A DNA stretch of 64,000 nt from Siphonodentalium dalli (GCA_032622095.1 CP136065.1:242217530-242281529), one strand, 5' to 3'; counted from the first letter of the stretch, positions 1 to 11,533 are shown. Numbers and translations are program-made. Notes: generated by a model from the letters alone, not told the origin.

Positions 1-1011
1 AAAAAATTTAAATTAAAAGTTGTGTAGCTATCAAATAGAGGTAAATTTATGCACCCAAGTGCAATACATGGAGGTTCATTTTTCCGGAACTTTTAAATAA
101 AAAAAAAACATTTGTTTCTCATGATTCACCACCATGCCTCGCTACAATATTGATTCTGTCATATTGATGGATTACAAAAGTATTTGTACACGTATCTTTG
201 CAGACAGAATGATGCCAGCCATTGTTGAATCATGGCTACATACCTCAGCTGGTGCGTTGCTATCGAGCTTATGTTATTCACATATTATCCATGCACAAAT
301 ATGCATTCATTACCGACATATGTTCACAACATAACCCGATAGCATCTCATTTAGTTGCTTTGGAAATGATCACGTATACAACATCGATTTTTCATGCCGG
401 AAAATATAGTCTCATCACTGCCACATGGTGCTCCTCGTGCTCAATAAATATATAGCGGCACCGCACCAGAATCAAATCGTCTTTCAAAGTCGGAACACAG
501 ATTCCTTCAGGTAGGTGAAAATAGATTACAAATTATTTTATTGTAAGCTCTCTGTTATTCTCAAGTATTGTCACAATGCATATCACAATCTAATTTATAT
601 TGTTTATTGCGAATAACAAACGATACAACAATTTAAGTACACAAATCAGTAACAGATCTGCCAGGGGTATAGTCAAATCGATGAGAAGACATGTATAACT
701 GTTCTCGGTATGGTACGATTCCTCTCACATGGTGAGATGCGGAGGATTATGTTCACGAGCTAGCGCATCTCATGCAACATATTCTCGTGCAAATATGTTC
801 AACATGAACATAAGTGTACACATAGGTTCAACTTGGACTTATTTTATTATGAAATAAGCCCACAATGAACATATAACCTGTATTGCGTTTAGTGGCGCGG
901 GCCTCATTGAAAACACATTACCACCGTAAATATAACTATATAACATTCTAGACTGGTGTAAGCCAAAGAAAAACAAACTTTTGGATCAAAGTGTTGAGAA
1001 TATGTTTGGAT
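1..1011. other. No recognised gene; AT-rich
   Basis: I see no protein similarity or splice-consistent coding here. A TATA-like string (AATAAATATATAG, about 443-455) followed about 55 bases later by TTCCTTCAG|GTAGGTG, which looks like a splice donor, could be a promoter plus a non-coding first exon, but nothing downstream confirms it. Confidence 0.4.
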
Positions 1012-1016
1012 AGTGT

Positions 1017-1210
1017 GATTTCCGAATTTTGTTCGGCTATCGCAAAACCCTGGTTGGATTTGTATTAAATAATAGGTAATCTATATAAATACTGGTTTTA
1101 CAGCTGAAATTTGTGAGATAGTCGACTTCCTTGGTGTAAAGCATTTGTTTTGTTTATTGATAAGTTTCGTCAGTTTTCCAAGAAATTCTGTATCTATGTT
1201 TTGGGGAATT
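1017..1210 (-). mobile_element. Penelope-like element fragment, inverted relative to its neighbour
   Basis: The reverse complement of 1017-1133 is a close copy of 1609-1729, the part of a Penelope-like reverse transcriptase around the FYG-PK-HKS motif. Similarity in translation extends to about 1210 (upstream part of the RT linker). The two copies lie head to head with about 475 bp between them. They differ at several positions, so this copy may come from a separate insertion or an old inverted duplication. It carries stops and is not functional. Confidence 0.75.
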
Positions 1211-1254
1211 TCCTCACGTGTTACGATCTGAAAAGAGATCCATTATTTTGAGTT

Positions 1255-2220
1255 CATGGAAATGTTACCCTCTCTCGTCCGTAATAAATCATCCATGTGC
1301 CCAGATCTGAATAGCGACCGAGCCATGGAGAAATTTATAAAGCCACTGAAACAATACCCACTAAACACTACAGAAAGCGACAGGTCGGAATAAAAGTTAT
1401 TGCCAGTCTTATTAATATCAAAACACATCATAACCAAATCGTCCGATAAAGGGGGTGCCATAATCATAATGGACATATATTAATATGAAAACAAAATAAG
1501 GGATACGTTATCAGATCGTAACAAATATGAAGTAAATTCTGCAAAAGATAGATCAATAAACTCTTGGAAACTTGAAGAAACTGATGAAACTAGAAATACT
1601 TCACAAAAAAAAGGAAGTCGGCTATCTCACAAATTTCAGCTGTAAAACCAGTAATTTCTATGGATCACCTAAATGTCACAAATCCAACCAGATAAAAACC
1701 GCGATAGCCGAACAAACTTCCGAAATCATCAGTATATACCAACCTGGAGATTTAACATTTCGAATGATAGTTGCGGGACCAGCTTGCACAACTACTAGAC
1801 AAAGCAACATCGCTGATATAATTTTAAAACCCCTGCTCAAACATGTTCAAATCTATGTGAGAGATTACATTGATTGTAACCTTTATTCCCACATAAGTTG
1901 CTAAATTTCGATGTTGTAAGCTTATATAGCAACATACCACACTCACTAGGTCAGGTTGCATTTAATTTTTGGATGAAAAAATATCCAGAAACAGTCAATG
2001 ACAGATGAAATCACTGTGGAGGATCTTACTTTGAAATGTGCGAGCGACGTAAAGCTATAGGTCAGTACAATATATATCGATTAGCAGGGCAAATAATCAA
2101 CGATGATACGAGAGGATAACTATGGTCTTGGCTGAACACGAGAATTAACATGAACGGGTACAAGCAAATACCGATTGGAAAATTTATATTTGCGTCTACA
2201 TGTACTCACAAATGATATAA
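1255..2220 (+). pseudogene. Penelope-like element reverse transcriptase, degraded
   Basis: Translation in shifting + frames shows, in order: a segment reading SSDKGGAIIIMD (the conserved K-DKGGA motif of Penelope-like RTs) near 1440-1475; KEVGYL near 1614; FYGSPKCHKS near 1658 (RT finger motif FYG-PKIHK); FRMIVAGPACTTTR near 1755; NFDVVSLYSNIPHSLG near 1900-1950 (catalytic FD box); and a remnant of the GYKQI-GTAMGT region near 2155-2200. Penelope-like elements use an RT related to telomerase, usually with a C-terminal GIY-YIG endonuclease. I see no endonuclease, and the second catalytic Asp region is lost. Stops and frameshifts make it a fossil. The longest open piece is 1572-1904. Confidence 0.85.
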
Positions 2221-2330
2221 TGTGTTCAGTCAAAAGCAGTAGGTTTCCTTTTTATTATATGCGGTTTCGTGATTTCGATTTACAGTTATTGCTGTCAGGC
2301 GATTGTTTTGCCGAATGAACTGTAGACGGA

Positions 2331-2520
2331 ATTGCGCTTAAGTACAATAAGAATATTCCGTATTGCTTAAACGCAATTAGAGATTCCTTCTTGATCGTAT
2401 AAGTGCAATAAGATCTTCTCTTATTGTGTTTAAGCTCAATTGGAATTTTCCTTATTGCGCTTAAGCGCAATTACAGTGACTGCGAAATAAGACATTTCTT
2501 ATTGCACCTAAGCGTAATTA
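2331..2520. repeat. Short palindromic repeat cluster (TTGCGCTTAAGCGCAA core)
   Basis: Five imperfect units about 30-60 bp apart each contain a palindrome of the form CTTATTGCGCTTAAGCGCAA, at about 2331-2352, 2360-2378, 2419-2440, 2450-2472 and 2498-2520. The unit at 2450-2472 is essentially perfect. It may be the subterminal region of an unidentified transposon or a self-expanding palindromic repeat. Confidence 0.7.
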
Positions 2521-2890
2521 TATATATCTTTATTATCCTCCATATATGGAGATTCATATATAAATGTTTATATTATTAGAACAAACACAATTTGGTACAT
2601 AACACAGTGTATAACAAAAAAATAAGATTACAAACATATCTACAACACATGTCTCAATATGTATGATGAACCAACTACACATGAACATATACACACATTC
2701 ATGCACTACAAAAGGTAGATATTCCATGATACAGCCATATCGTACTTACATACAGAGAAATAGCATACTCCGAGACGACCAAGCCGGAGTTGGACCCAAT
2801 TCAGGGATCTCTCTCTCTGGAAGACCCACAAACGCCAATGCCTTTGTGCAGTCTTACCGACTCGGAGCCGACCATTTCCCAGCACCACTC

Positions 2891-2893
<3 letters not shown>

Positions 2894-2957
<64 letters not shown>
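2894..2957. repeat. (TA)n microsatellite
   Basis: About 64 bases of uninterrupted TA repeats, followed at about 3030-3050 by a short (ACAT)n run. The overlapping six-frame ORFs with IYIYIY tracts are artefacts of this repeat. Confidence 0.97.
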
Positions 2958-2958
<1 letters not shown>

Positions 2959-3159
2959 CCATATCGTACTTACAGACATACAGACGACAGTCAGACAAGC
3001 AGGCATACGAGACAAACAAACAAACGGCAGACATACATACATACATACATACAGACTAATGTACTTACTGGTAAAAACAATACACAGATACATGTGATAT
3101 GAACAATTACGAACACGCTTATAACTGCATGTTATGATCGAGTTTATATGAAGATTTGG

Positions 3160-4425
3160 GAGACCTAGTCAGGACTTGGCGTCAGTCGATCAACATATAC
3201 TCTCCAGAGGAATGCAGCTTTGTTCACGAAAAAGTCTGTTAGTTTATTTTCTTCTTCGGGAGCACAGTATATGTTTTCATGTAGACATGTTAGTAGAACG
3301 CGCGTTTTGGATTCTACATCCAGTTTGTCATACTGCATATAAATGTCTACATGAAACAAGTTTAGTAGCTCGAATTCAAAAGTATTTCGATAGTCGCAAA
3401 TGGAAGAACATTAGATTAAGGCATGTTTTACAAGATCTTTATGTTTGTTGTCACATAATACGCAGGTTTCCTCATTTGTTTCCAGGATACAAATAAGGCG
3501 TGCAATAAGTAGATATGATTTTTTATGGGCTGGGTATATGCGACAATTTTCCCATAGCCGGGACATGCATAACGTTGGATGGACGGTAGAGAACTTGGCA
3601 AGTCGAGTATCCTCATTTACGCTCATGTCCCAATATTCTCTATTAACTTTTGACCATGATTCATTTATGGCACATTTCCATGTGGATTTCTTAGGGAATA
3701 TTGAATTTTCGATGTAGTTCTCAAGAGCTTCGGTCATGTCATATTTGTTAAGAGTGTCAATGATGTCAGACATGTAACTTGATGATGAACATGTAGTGCC
3801 AACAATGTACTGATATAAGCGCGTGAGAAATACTTGTTTCACAGTTTTAGAAGATTTCAAGTTGCACAAAGAATGACATTTTACGTGTTTCGATAAGTGA
3901 CACCATAGACGAGGTTCCGACTAATCCTTGCGCAATAACCGTTTTTGTACGACGGTGAAGGCCATGGTAATACTTTAAACAGAATCTGTGTGTGCGTTCC
4001 AGGCGATCAACGTGTTTTTGGTTCAAATTCCAGAGAAGTTCAGACCCGTACAGCCCTTTGGGTATGACAACCGACGAATATATCAACGAGCAACTTGTTG
4101 GGGTCATACCACCCGGGTAAAGGCCGGCGTTGTTGAGCATCATAAACGTGCTACGAGTCTTATCGCATATATGCTCTGTGAATATTCCATTAAAGTCATA
4201 CTTATCAAGATAAATGCCCAAATGAGTTATGTTGGTGGTTTCTTTGACATCGGAGATACCAAGGTTCCAAAGTCGATCCTGACGCGAAAATTCGGATTTA
4301 GTTTCATTAAATACCACTACAGCGCATTTATTTGGGTTATATCGATACCGCCATTTGTTACTGTAATCGTAGCAAATATCACATAGTGCTGATAAACCAG
4401 ATTTGCTGAGAGACAGCAGAACCAT
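3160..4425 (-). pseudogene. LINE (non-LTR retrotransposon) 3' half, RT C-terminus and tail
   Basis: Reading the minus strand from 4425, the protein opens with MVLLSLSKSGL, the piece that normally follows the YADD catalytic box, then SNKW-Y--NPNKC, then a thumb/connector region with THLGIYLDK (4425-3847). After a frameshift, a tail containing KSTWKCA, LCMSRLW and ETNEETCVLC follows (3869-3411), ending with VNKAAFLWRVYVD near 3200. The order matches the C-terminal third of LINE ORF2 proteins. The same element occurs at 61470-62370, so the family is real. The catalytic box and everything 5' of it are missing because a MITE begins at about 4424. Clade not determined. Confidence 0.85.
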
Positions 4426-4776
4426 ATATGCGAGTCGACCATAGGTCGCCTCGCATATATAAGAGAATGCATTGGCTTAACACATTAAAAATTATAAAAT
4501 TGTTAAAGAATGTAAGAAAAAATGGTAAAAAGTGTTAAAAAAAGATTTTTTTAGGCCAATGCATTCTCTTATATATGCGAGGCGACCTATGGTCGACTCG
4601 CATACATAAGAGAATGCATTGGCACAGGGCATAACTATAACCATCACAATGTGGTCAATGAGCCGGTTCCAATGATATCCATATTTGTATGGTTTTATTG
4701 AGACAGACCGAAGATATTTTAGGCTGTTGAAGCTTTATTTGGCCGGTTTTGGCCGGTTTGTTGGGTAAAGGGTTAA
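4424..4776 (-). mobile_element. TTAA MITE with double hairpin (family 1, copy a), truncated
   Basis: Inverted copy of the element at 5907-6305. It ends at 4776 with TGTTGGGTAAAGGGTTAA, the terminal inverted repeat plus TTAA. Its other end is cut inside the first hairpin, at ATATATGCGAG, exactly where LINE similarity begins. It keeps the AT-rich core and one complete 32-bp-arm hairpin (about 4555-4622). Confidence 0.9.
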
Positions 4777-5906
4777 CATGAAATGCATCGACGTAAGTGT
4801 AGTCTTTGTGTAGGTCTATTTACCAAACACGTTACCGTTGGAAACAGTCCAGGTTGTGGTGAAAATGTCATATCAAAATTTTGGGATAAAACTGTTGTGG
4901 TTATTTTTTGTTATTTGTCGGCACTTAATTGTCTATAAAAGCCTGTATTTGATCATCAGGAAGCATGACTTAGAACAGTAAAGACGAAAGTGAAAAAAAA
5001 CTCAATGCGGAAATAACGTGTAACGTTGAAAGTTGGTCGTATACGCGCATAACCTTGATATATTTATGTCTGAATTGTTGTCAGATGATGCATTGATAAA
5101 CCAATAATAAACTGACCATATTGATGATGTACTTTAATCCAAAATGGATACAAAAATCCAAGATGACCAGCATAAGACCAATTGTCCTATCACGTACAAC
5201 ATTGTATAGTAACTTTATAATATTGCTGATGAACAAGGAACGTGGACATTTTCGTTTTGTGATGGAGTGTCAGCCTTAGCGTTTCCAACTGCACTCCCCT
5301 TAAACCAGAAAAACCTCCCAAGTTCGTTAAATTGCTTTTCTTTTTTTATATTTCCAACATGGTTACATGGCACCCCCAAATAAAGTTGGAAAACTTTCAA
5401 CTGATGGACAATCATGGTTACAACAGATACTTGGCCAGAGAGTTTTGAATAGAAGTGACCACCTCAAAGTTTTTAATTTAAACGATCAATTGGAAAATGA
5501 TAACATCAATGGAATGAACTAGGGACGTGGCTAGAAGTTTCGGGGTGGGGTATGTAGGACTGATTATTTTAAAATTATATCTACTATTTCACCAATGAGC
5601 ATTCATATTACTTCATTCATTTGAGTAATATTAATATCTAACGTTCATTTAGATTTTATAACTCGGCCAATTTAAAATTTCTGCATTTTATGTTGTTCTC
5701 ATATTGTTTTCTTGGATAGACAATCTTGGATTTTTTTAGCTATTTTTAGTTAAATGCATTATGAATACTAATTTTCTAGTAATGTATCAAGTTCAGAACT
5801 TCAGACATACGCATATCAAGATTCCGTGATGACATAACTATAAAGTTCATTCAACGTAATCTAATTGGAGCAGAATGGTTCTTCGTAGTCCTAAATGTCA
5901 ATCCAG
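4777..5906. other. No recognised feature
   Basis: AT-rich sequence between two copies of the family-1 MITE. No coding similarity and no clear internal repeat. Confidence 0.5.
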
Positions 5907-6305
5907 TTAACCCTTTACCCAACAAACCGGCCAAAACCGGCCAAATAAAGCTTCAACAGCCTAAAATATCTTGGGTCTGTCTCAATAAAACCATACAAAT
6001 ATGGATATCATTGGAACCGGCTCATTGACCACATTGTGATGGTTATAGTTATGCCCTGTGCCAATGCATTCTCTTATATATGCGAGTCGACCATAGGTCG
6101 CCTCGCATATATAAGAGAATGCATTGGCCTAAAAACATATTTTTTTAACACTTTTTACCATTTTTTCTTACATTCTTTAACAATTTTATAATTTTTAATG
6201 TGTTAAGCCAATGCATTCTCTTATATATGCGAGGCGACCTATGGTCGACTCGCATATATAAGAGAATGCATTGGCACATGGCCGTTCTGTTGGGTAAAGG
6301 GTTAA
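5907..6305 (+). mobile_element. TTAA MITE with double hairpin (family 1, copy b), complete
   Basis: Flanked by TTAA at both ends (5907-5910 and 6302-6305). Terminal inverted repeat CCCTTTACCCAACA. TTAA target duplication with termini starting CCC is the hallmark of piggyBac-type transposition. There is no transposase ORF, so it is non-autonomous. Inside are two near-perfect hairpins with 32-bp arms and a 3-base loop (about 6061-6127 and 6207-6274), placed as reverse complements of each other around a 60-70 bp T-rich core. Confidence 0.93.
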
Positions 6306-6900
6306 CAACGGTATGCATATAGCTGTGTAGCTGGTTATAGTGTATCCCATTGTCATACAGGTGAGTTATTCGGGACGACTTCAAATAACGACCATCAAGG
6401 TGAATGGTTGCGTCAGTGTGTGACGTCGCAAATACACAACTTGTTTAGTATGGAAACCAAGCAAAACTCATTTACCCCAACATACTTACCAACTTTGAGT
6501 TTTATAATCCTAATTCTTTCAGAGATTAAGGCGTTGACAAATAAGGTTAAGTATAATAATAATGACAAATATTCGTAAAATGGCCATAACTCCATCAAGA
6601 AACATTGGACCGATATGCGGATACCTTTATTTTCTGTAGACATTAGATGCCTACATTCGCTAGAGATTTCGCATTCCTACTGCAATTATTTTCTGAATAT
6701 TTCAAAATAAACGGAAAACGACCTCAGTAGAAAAAACAATATACCATGGAAGTGTAATGATAGGGAAAATCATGAGCTGAAAGAATCGCAGTTTAGGGAA
6801 GGAAAATATTAAGTTGGATGATTATATGTTGTCCTAACATGTGTAGGTTGGTCTCAAGTATTTGGAAGTGACCCCACCCCTGCCTCGACATTGGGTGACG
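6306..6900. other. No recognised feature
   Basis: AT-rich sequence between the family-1 MITE copy b and the diverged repeat array that begins near 6915. No coding similarity seen. Confidence 0.5.
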
Positions 6901-6914
6901 GGATTGGGAAATTG

Positions 6915-7680
6915 TCAACCCAGGTCAAAAATGCGAACTTTGATGGCCCGGAACTCCGTTATTTTCTAATGGATTTTAAAATTGTTTTCAGTATTGTGAT
7001 TTTCTGCTCACAGAGATTATACGTTTTATATTTCATATGATTCGTAGTCGAATAACAGTTTGGTTATTGGAAAGCATGTGGGTCAAAATTCAAATTTTGA
7101 GGGCCCAAATCTCCGCCATTTTCCAACGGATTTACGATCTGTTTTCAATTTAGTGATCAACGTGTATGGTAGATGTTATATTCCAAGTTTCATCTGATTC
7201 GGAGAGAATAAAAATTGGTACCACGGACCAACAACACTGAACCGATACTGGCAACATTTGGCACACCGCGTGCTCTGTTCAGTCCGCACACACTGGCGTA
7301 TCAGTTGACATAAAAAGTTCGACAACTTCGGAGGCGATGTGTTGTCAAGCACATGGGCTTAATTTGCAAATTTGAAGGCCAGTAACTCTGTCAGTTTTCA
7401 ATGGATTTTCGAAATTCGTTCAGTTTCCAGAATGGCTGATTTTGTAGATGTTACATTCCAAATTTCACGTACTACGGACCACCCATCCCCGACCCACAAG
7501 ACTAAACCGAAACTGGCAGAATTTGGTGCACCACTTGCGCTCTTTATTCCGGTCACATGACCGTGTGATACGGCCTTCAATGTCTGACAATTTCAGAGGA
7601 GTTGTGGTCGCAAGCAGATCAGCCCCAAAACGCGAATTTCCAGGACCAACAACTCTGATGTTTCTAACCGGATTTAAAAT
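6915..7680. repeat. Four strongly diverged repeat units
   Basis: A segment of the type (aaattt)gaggcc-(a)actc(c/t)g-c-attttc(t/c)aa(c/t)ggattt recurs at about 6918, 7087, 7361 and 7627, each followed by loosely similar sequence about CTGATTT, GATGTTA-ATTCCAA and TTTCA. Spacing is irregular (about 170-270 bp) and similarity low, so this is an old tandem or nested family. Confidence 0.6.
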
Positions 7681-8050
7681 TTTTGTCCTGCTGTATCATC
7701 AACTTCACTCATGGAATGCACATACCTTAATAGACTATTTTCGTTAAGGATTTGTTTTGTTGAAAAATTTTCACCCACCCCAATGCAAAAAATATAAGAC
7801 CGACCATGTCTAGTTTTCGTTCTCGCACTAAACTGACAACGATCAACACGAATGGAAAACCAAATTCAGTTATCTGGAATGATACGAGAGGACAACAGAG
7901 TACAATCAAGTTGAGGTTTGCCTATCTATGGGCGGTAACTGTCCAATGTTTCTTTACGGAGTTATCGCCCTTTTTCGATTATTTTTCGTTATTAAAATGT
8001 TGTGTATTCTACTTTGATATGAACACCGAATGTGTATGCATACCATTTGT

Positions 8051-8501
8051 GGTTACAATACACCAAATGATTTACATAGGCCTCAGTGTTAACAAATCCC
8101 GCTGGCCTATATTCGTTGCAAAGCTTTGACCCTGCACGAGTATTTGAAATTAAAGAACGTCCTTTTAGACACACAGAAATGTGCAAAAAAGTACTTGTTA
8201 ACATGGTAGATCACACTGGAGCTTGACAAACGTCACACTACCCTTAAAATTGTGAAAAAAATGACATCGAAAAAAACACAAACACCTCCCATAAATTATT
8301 CGCCACTTGCACAGCCATAACCATTTACCATGTGGTTATATTTTATGTTTCTCGACGGGAAACACATCTGTGCATTTTTTCGTGCACTTTTCATCCATGT
8401 ATCATTGACCATTCAGCTGCCAGAAATTTTTTTATGCTGATCCTAGCTTGGGGGTCCCAGGGGAAATCACGCTACTAATTTGTATTTGGTGTATTGTAAC
8501 C
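8051..8501. mobile_element. 451-bp MITE, copy 1 (18-bp terminal inverted repeats)
   Basis: Begins GGTTACAATACACCAAAT and ends with its exact reverse complement. Copy 2 (9383-9833) has the same length and orientation and differs at only a few positions. No ORF of note. The immediate left flank ends TTGT and the right flank of copy 2 begins TTGT. The right flank of this copy (TATAGTGA) is the reverse complement of the left flank of copy 2. Confidence 0.92.
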
Positions 8502-9382
8502 TATAGTGATCACTGGAAGGTAAAGAAAGTCGCCCAAATGATGTTATATTGCGTCCATTTATATACCCACGTCAACATAAATAAATTTTATTCGAAATAT
8601 GTCTGTGTTCTTACTTTATTAACCCTTTTCTGTCACCACCCATAGCTGAATTTGCAAACAAATTACTTTGACTTGAGTGTCAATTTTTTTTCATTTTAGC
8701 TGAATATTGGCAAAGTAAACAATGACGATGTACATACAGGTTGTCGATCTGATAGCTTGTAGATGCCACTTCCAGAAAATATGCCATACGATTCGCTAGG
8801 CGAATTGGGCGCACTTAGGTTTCACATTGGGCGCACCTACACAATTTTCGAATATAATCGACAGAAAATCAAAATTGTCCCGTCACAAGAATATATTTAT
8901 TGGCCGAAATTTGTGCGCGTTGGATAGTCGAACCATTTCTGCAAACTTCCATGATAGGCTTTTTTGTCAACCTGTCATCTAACAGGGGCAATTCAACTTA
9001 GTTTGACCCGAATCGGGTCCGATTTTGCATCACATTTTAGGGTATGGTCCATCTGACGTCACGCTTTACTCTCATGTCGTGCCCAAACCCGACAAATCTG
9101 CCTCGTCGTTCATCTAGGATGTCGGACGCCAACAAATATGGTCTCACATTCATTAAAGGGACACCATTGGGCCCAAAAATATGTCGAAAATGGTCATTTT
9201 CGGTTCTACAACGAGAAGCAGAAATAGCATCAGAGGGGTTAATTTGTAATTTTATTGGACGGCTCCGGCGCCAAATAAGCTGTCGTATCGCGTGCTTTAT
9301 GTTTCCAATTTGTTTCATGGGCATAATGAGCACGGGACTTGTTTCAGAGCAGAAATCTGAAAAACGACCATTTTTCACTATA
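8502..9382. other. Unique spacer between the two 451-bp MITE copies
   Basis: 881 bp with no recognised coding content. It begins TATAGTGA and ends TCACTATA, an 8-bp inverted match that abuts both MITE copies. Overlapping ORFs on both strands at 9037-9424 show no family I recognise. Confidence 0.5.
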
Positions 9383-9833
9383 GGTTACAATACACCAAAT
9401 GATTTACATAGGCCTCAGTGTTAACAAATCCCGCTGGCCTATATTCGTTGCAAAGCTTTGACCCTGCACGAGTATTTGAAATTAAAGAACGTCCTTTTAG
9501 ACACACAGAAATGTGCAAAAAAGTACTTGTTAACATGGTAGATCACACTGGAGCTTGACAAACGTCACACTACCCTTAAAATTGTGAAAAAATTGACATC
9601 GAAAAAAACACAAACACCTCCCATAAATTATTCGCCACTTGCACAGCCATAACCATTTACCATGTGGTTATATTTTATGTTTCTCGACGGGAAACACATC
9701 TGTGCATTTTTTCGTGCACTTTTCATCCATGTATCATTGACCATTCAGCTGCCAGAAATTTTGTTATGCTGATCCTAGCTTGGGGGTCCCAGGGGAAATC
9801 ACTCTACTAATTTGTATTTGGTGTATTGTAACC
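9383..9833. mobile_element. 451-bp MITE, copy 2
   Basis: Near-identical, same-orientation copy of 8051-8501, offset by 1332 bp, with the same 18-bp terminal inverted repeats. Confidence 0.92.
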
Positions 9834-10339
9834 TTGTTGCTGAGTTATAGCTATGATATCCATCTTGAAAGTTTGACAATGCAATAACGGGAATTAATTG
9901 ATTGGCAGTATAATTTGTGCTCGGCACACATGTGACGGCAGTAAAGCTACACATGTGGTGCGATAGTTAAATTATGTTTCCGTTATGCAAAACGTTTAAT
10001 ACATGTTTGCATTATACAGGAATCCCGGCGGTATAAACAATACACTTAAAGGCCGGACGGTTTGAAATAAAAATGAGTTGTGATTAGAAGCACACAAGCC
10101 ACTACAGTTGATGCATGTAACGCGAATGATTCAGTAAAGTTAAATCGCACATTCGAATGAATTCTTCCCATCCTGTCAGACAGTACAGTCGACAGGTACA
10201 ATTAGACAGGTATGAAATGAAAAATGAGCCAGTCTTCGGAAACAGTTAAGTTTACAGACTTGGTAGACCTTGTCCAAGTAGAATGTCGACATAACCTTAT
10301 TGAAATAAATCTTTGAAGGCGCCTTGTATATAACATAAA
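9834..10339. other. No recognised feature
   Basis: Sequence between the second 451-bp MITE and family-1 MITE copy c. No coding similarity seen. Confidence 0.5.
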
Positions 10340-10738
10340 TTAACCCTTTACCCAACAAACCGGCCAAAACCGGCCAAATAAAGCTTCAACAGCCTAAAAT
10401 ATCTTGGGTCTGTCTCAATAAAACCATACAAATATGGATATCATTGGAACCGGCTCATTGACCACATTGTGATGGTTATAGTTATGCCCTGTGCCAATGC
10501 ATTCTCTTATATATGCGAGTCGACCATAGGTCGCCTCGCATATATAAGAGAATGCATTGGCCTAAAAACAATTTTTTTTAACACTTTTTACCATTTTTTC
10601 TTACATTCTTTAACAATTTTATAATTTTTAATGTGTTAAGCCAATGCATTCTCTTATATATGCGAGGCGACCTATGGTCGACTCGCATATATAAGAGAAT
10701 GCATTGGCACATGGCCCTTCTGTTGGGTAAAGGGTTAA
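10340..10738 (+). mobile_element. TTAA MITE with double hairpin (family 1, copy c), complete
   Basis: Same orientation and layout as copy b, with TTAA on both sides (10340-10343, 10735-10738) and the CCCTTTACCCAACA terminus. It differs from copy b at only a handful of positions, which points to recent spread. It lies about 0.8 kb upstream of the carbonic anhydrase promoter. Confidence 0.94.
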
Positions 10739-11533
10739 TAGTTATTGGATGCGTCATAAACGCGTGTACAGCCGATATAATCATGGTCCGTATATGGACG
10801 GTCCTACTAAAATGGTTTACAGTCTCAATAAGTACATTTGTTCTCTGATTTGAATATATATATAAAGGTCATTATTCTGTAATTCCACAAACCCAAGATA
10901 CTAAATCTTCCATTCAAATTATATTAAGATTTACAGAGAAGCTTTATCCAAACATCGCTGCACCCACCAATTGTCTGACCTTCATCAGTTGGTCAATTGT
11001 TGGTGACACATAATGCCTTACCAAGCATGATATGTCAGTAGCAATGTAGGACTTGAAGCCAACACTCTAAACATCATTCTTGTCAATGATAAGATTTCAC
11101 TATCAATAATAGATATTGCACTGTTAAGAATAAGTGTATGCATTACTCCATCGAAATAGAGTTACCTATCTTGTTATTATGTAGAGGACTGAAATGGAGT
11201 TATTTGTATCTTTTTTTTTACACAGAACACAAGTATCTGTAATTATGTGAGTAATAGCGTTCTGGGAATTTAAGCTACCACATTCATTATGATTTATATC
11301 ATAAAACATGTAACTTCATGTTGAACTGTATTCACCATGTTAATGACATTTGTAAATGATATGTGTTAAATTTAATATATACAACTGATAAACATTAAGT
11401 AAAATTCATCTGACTTGGAACGTTCTTTATCTATCTTTCATTCCCATACTTTGCAGCCCTCTGTCTGGAGGCCTTGGCCAAAATTCTCCAAAGACAAAGT
11501 CGCCATATATTACCTCTACCACGTCATCGGACC
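10739..11533. other. Upstream region of the carbonic anhydrase gene
   Basis: About 800 bp of AT-rich sequence upstream of the TATA box. It probably contains the proximal regulatory region, but I cannot assign individual binding sites from sequence alone. Confidence 0.4.

Noticed and set aside
1243-1476. Minus-strand 77-aa frame at 1243-1476
   Set aside because: The plus strand here carries the Penelope-like KGGA motif; this is its shadow.
2663-3097. Overlapping 80-144 aa frames on both strands across the TA repeat
   Set aside because: They consist largely of IYIYIY from a TA microsatellite; no protein.
6145-6384. Repeated 68-79 aa minus-strand frames at 6145, 10578 and 21688 with the same peptide
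   Set aside because: They recur because the family-1 MITE recurs; the shared peptide is the hairpin sequence, with no host-gene features.
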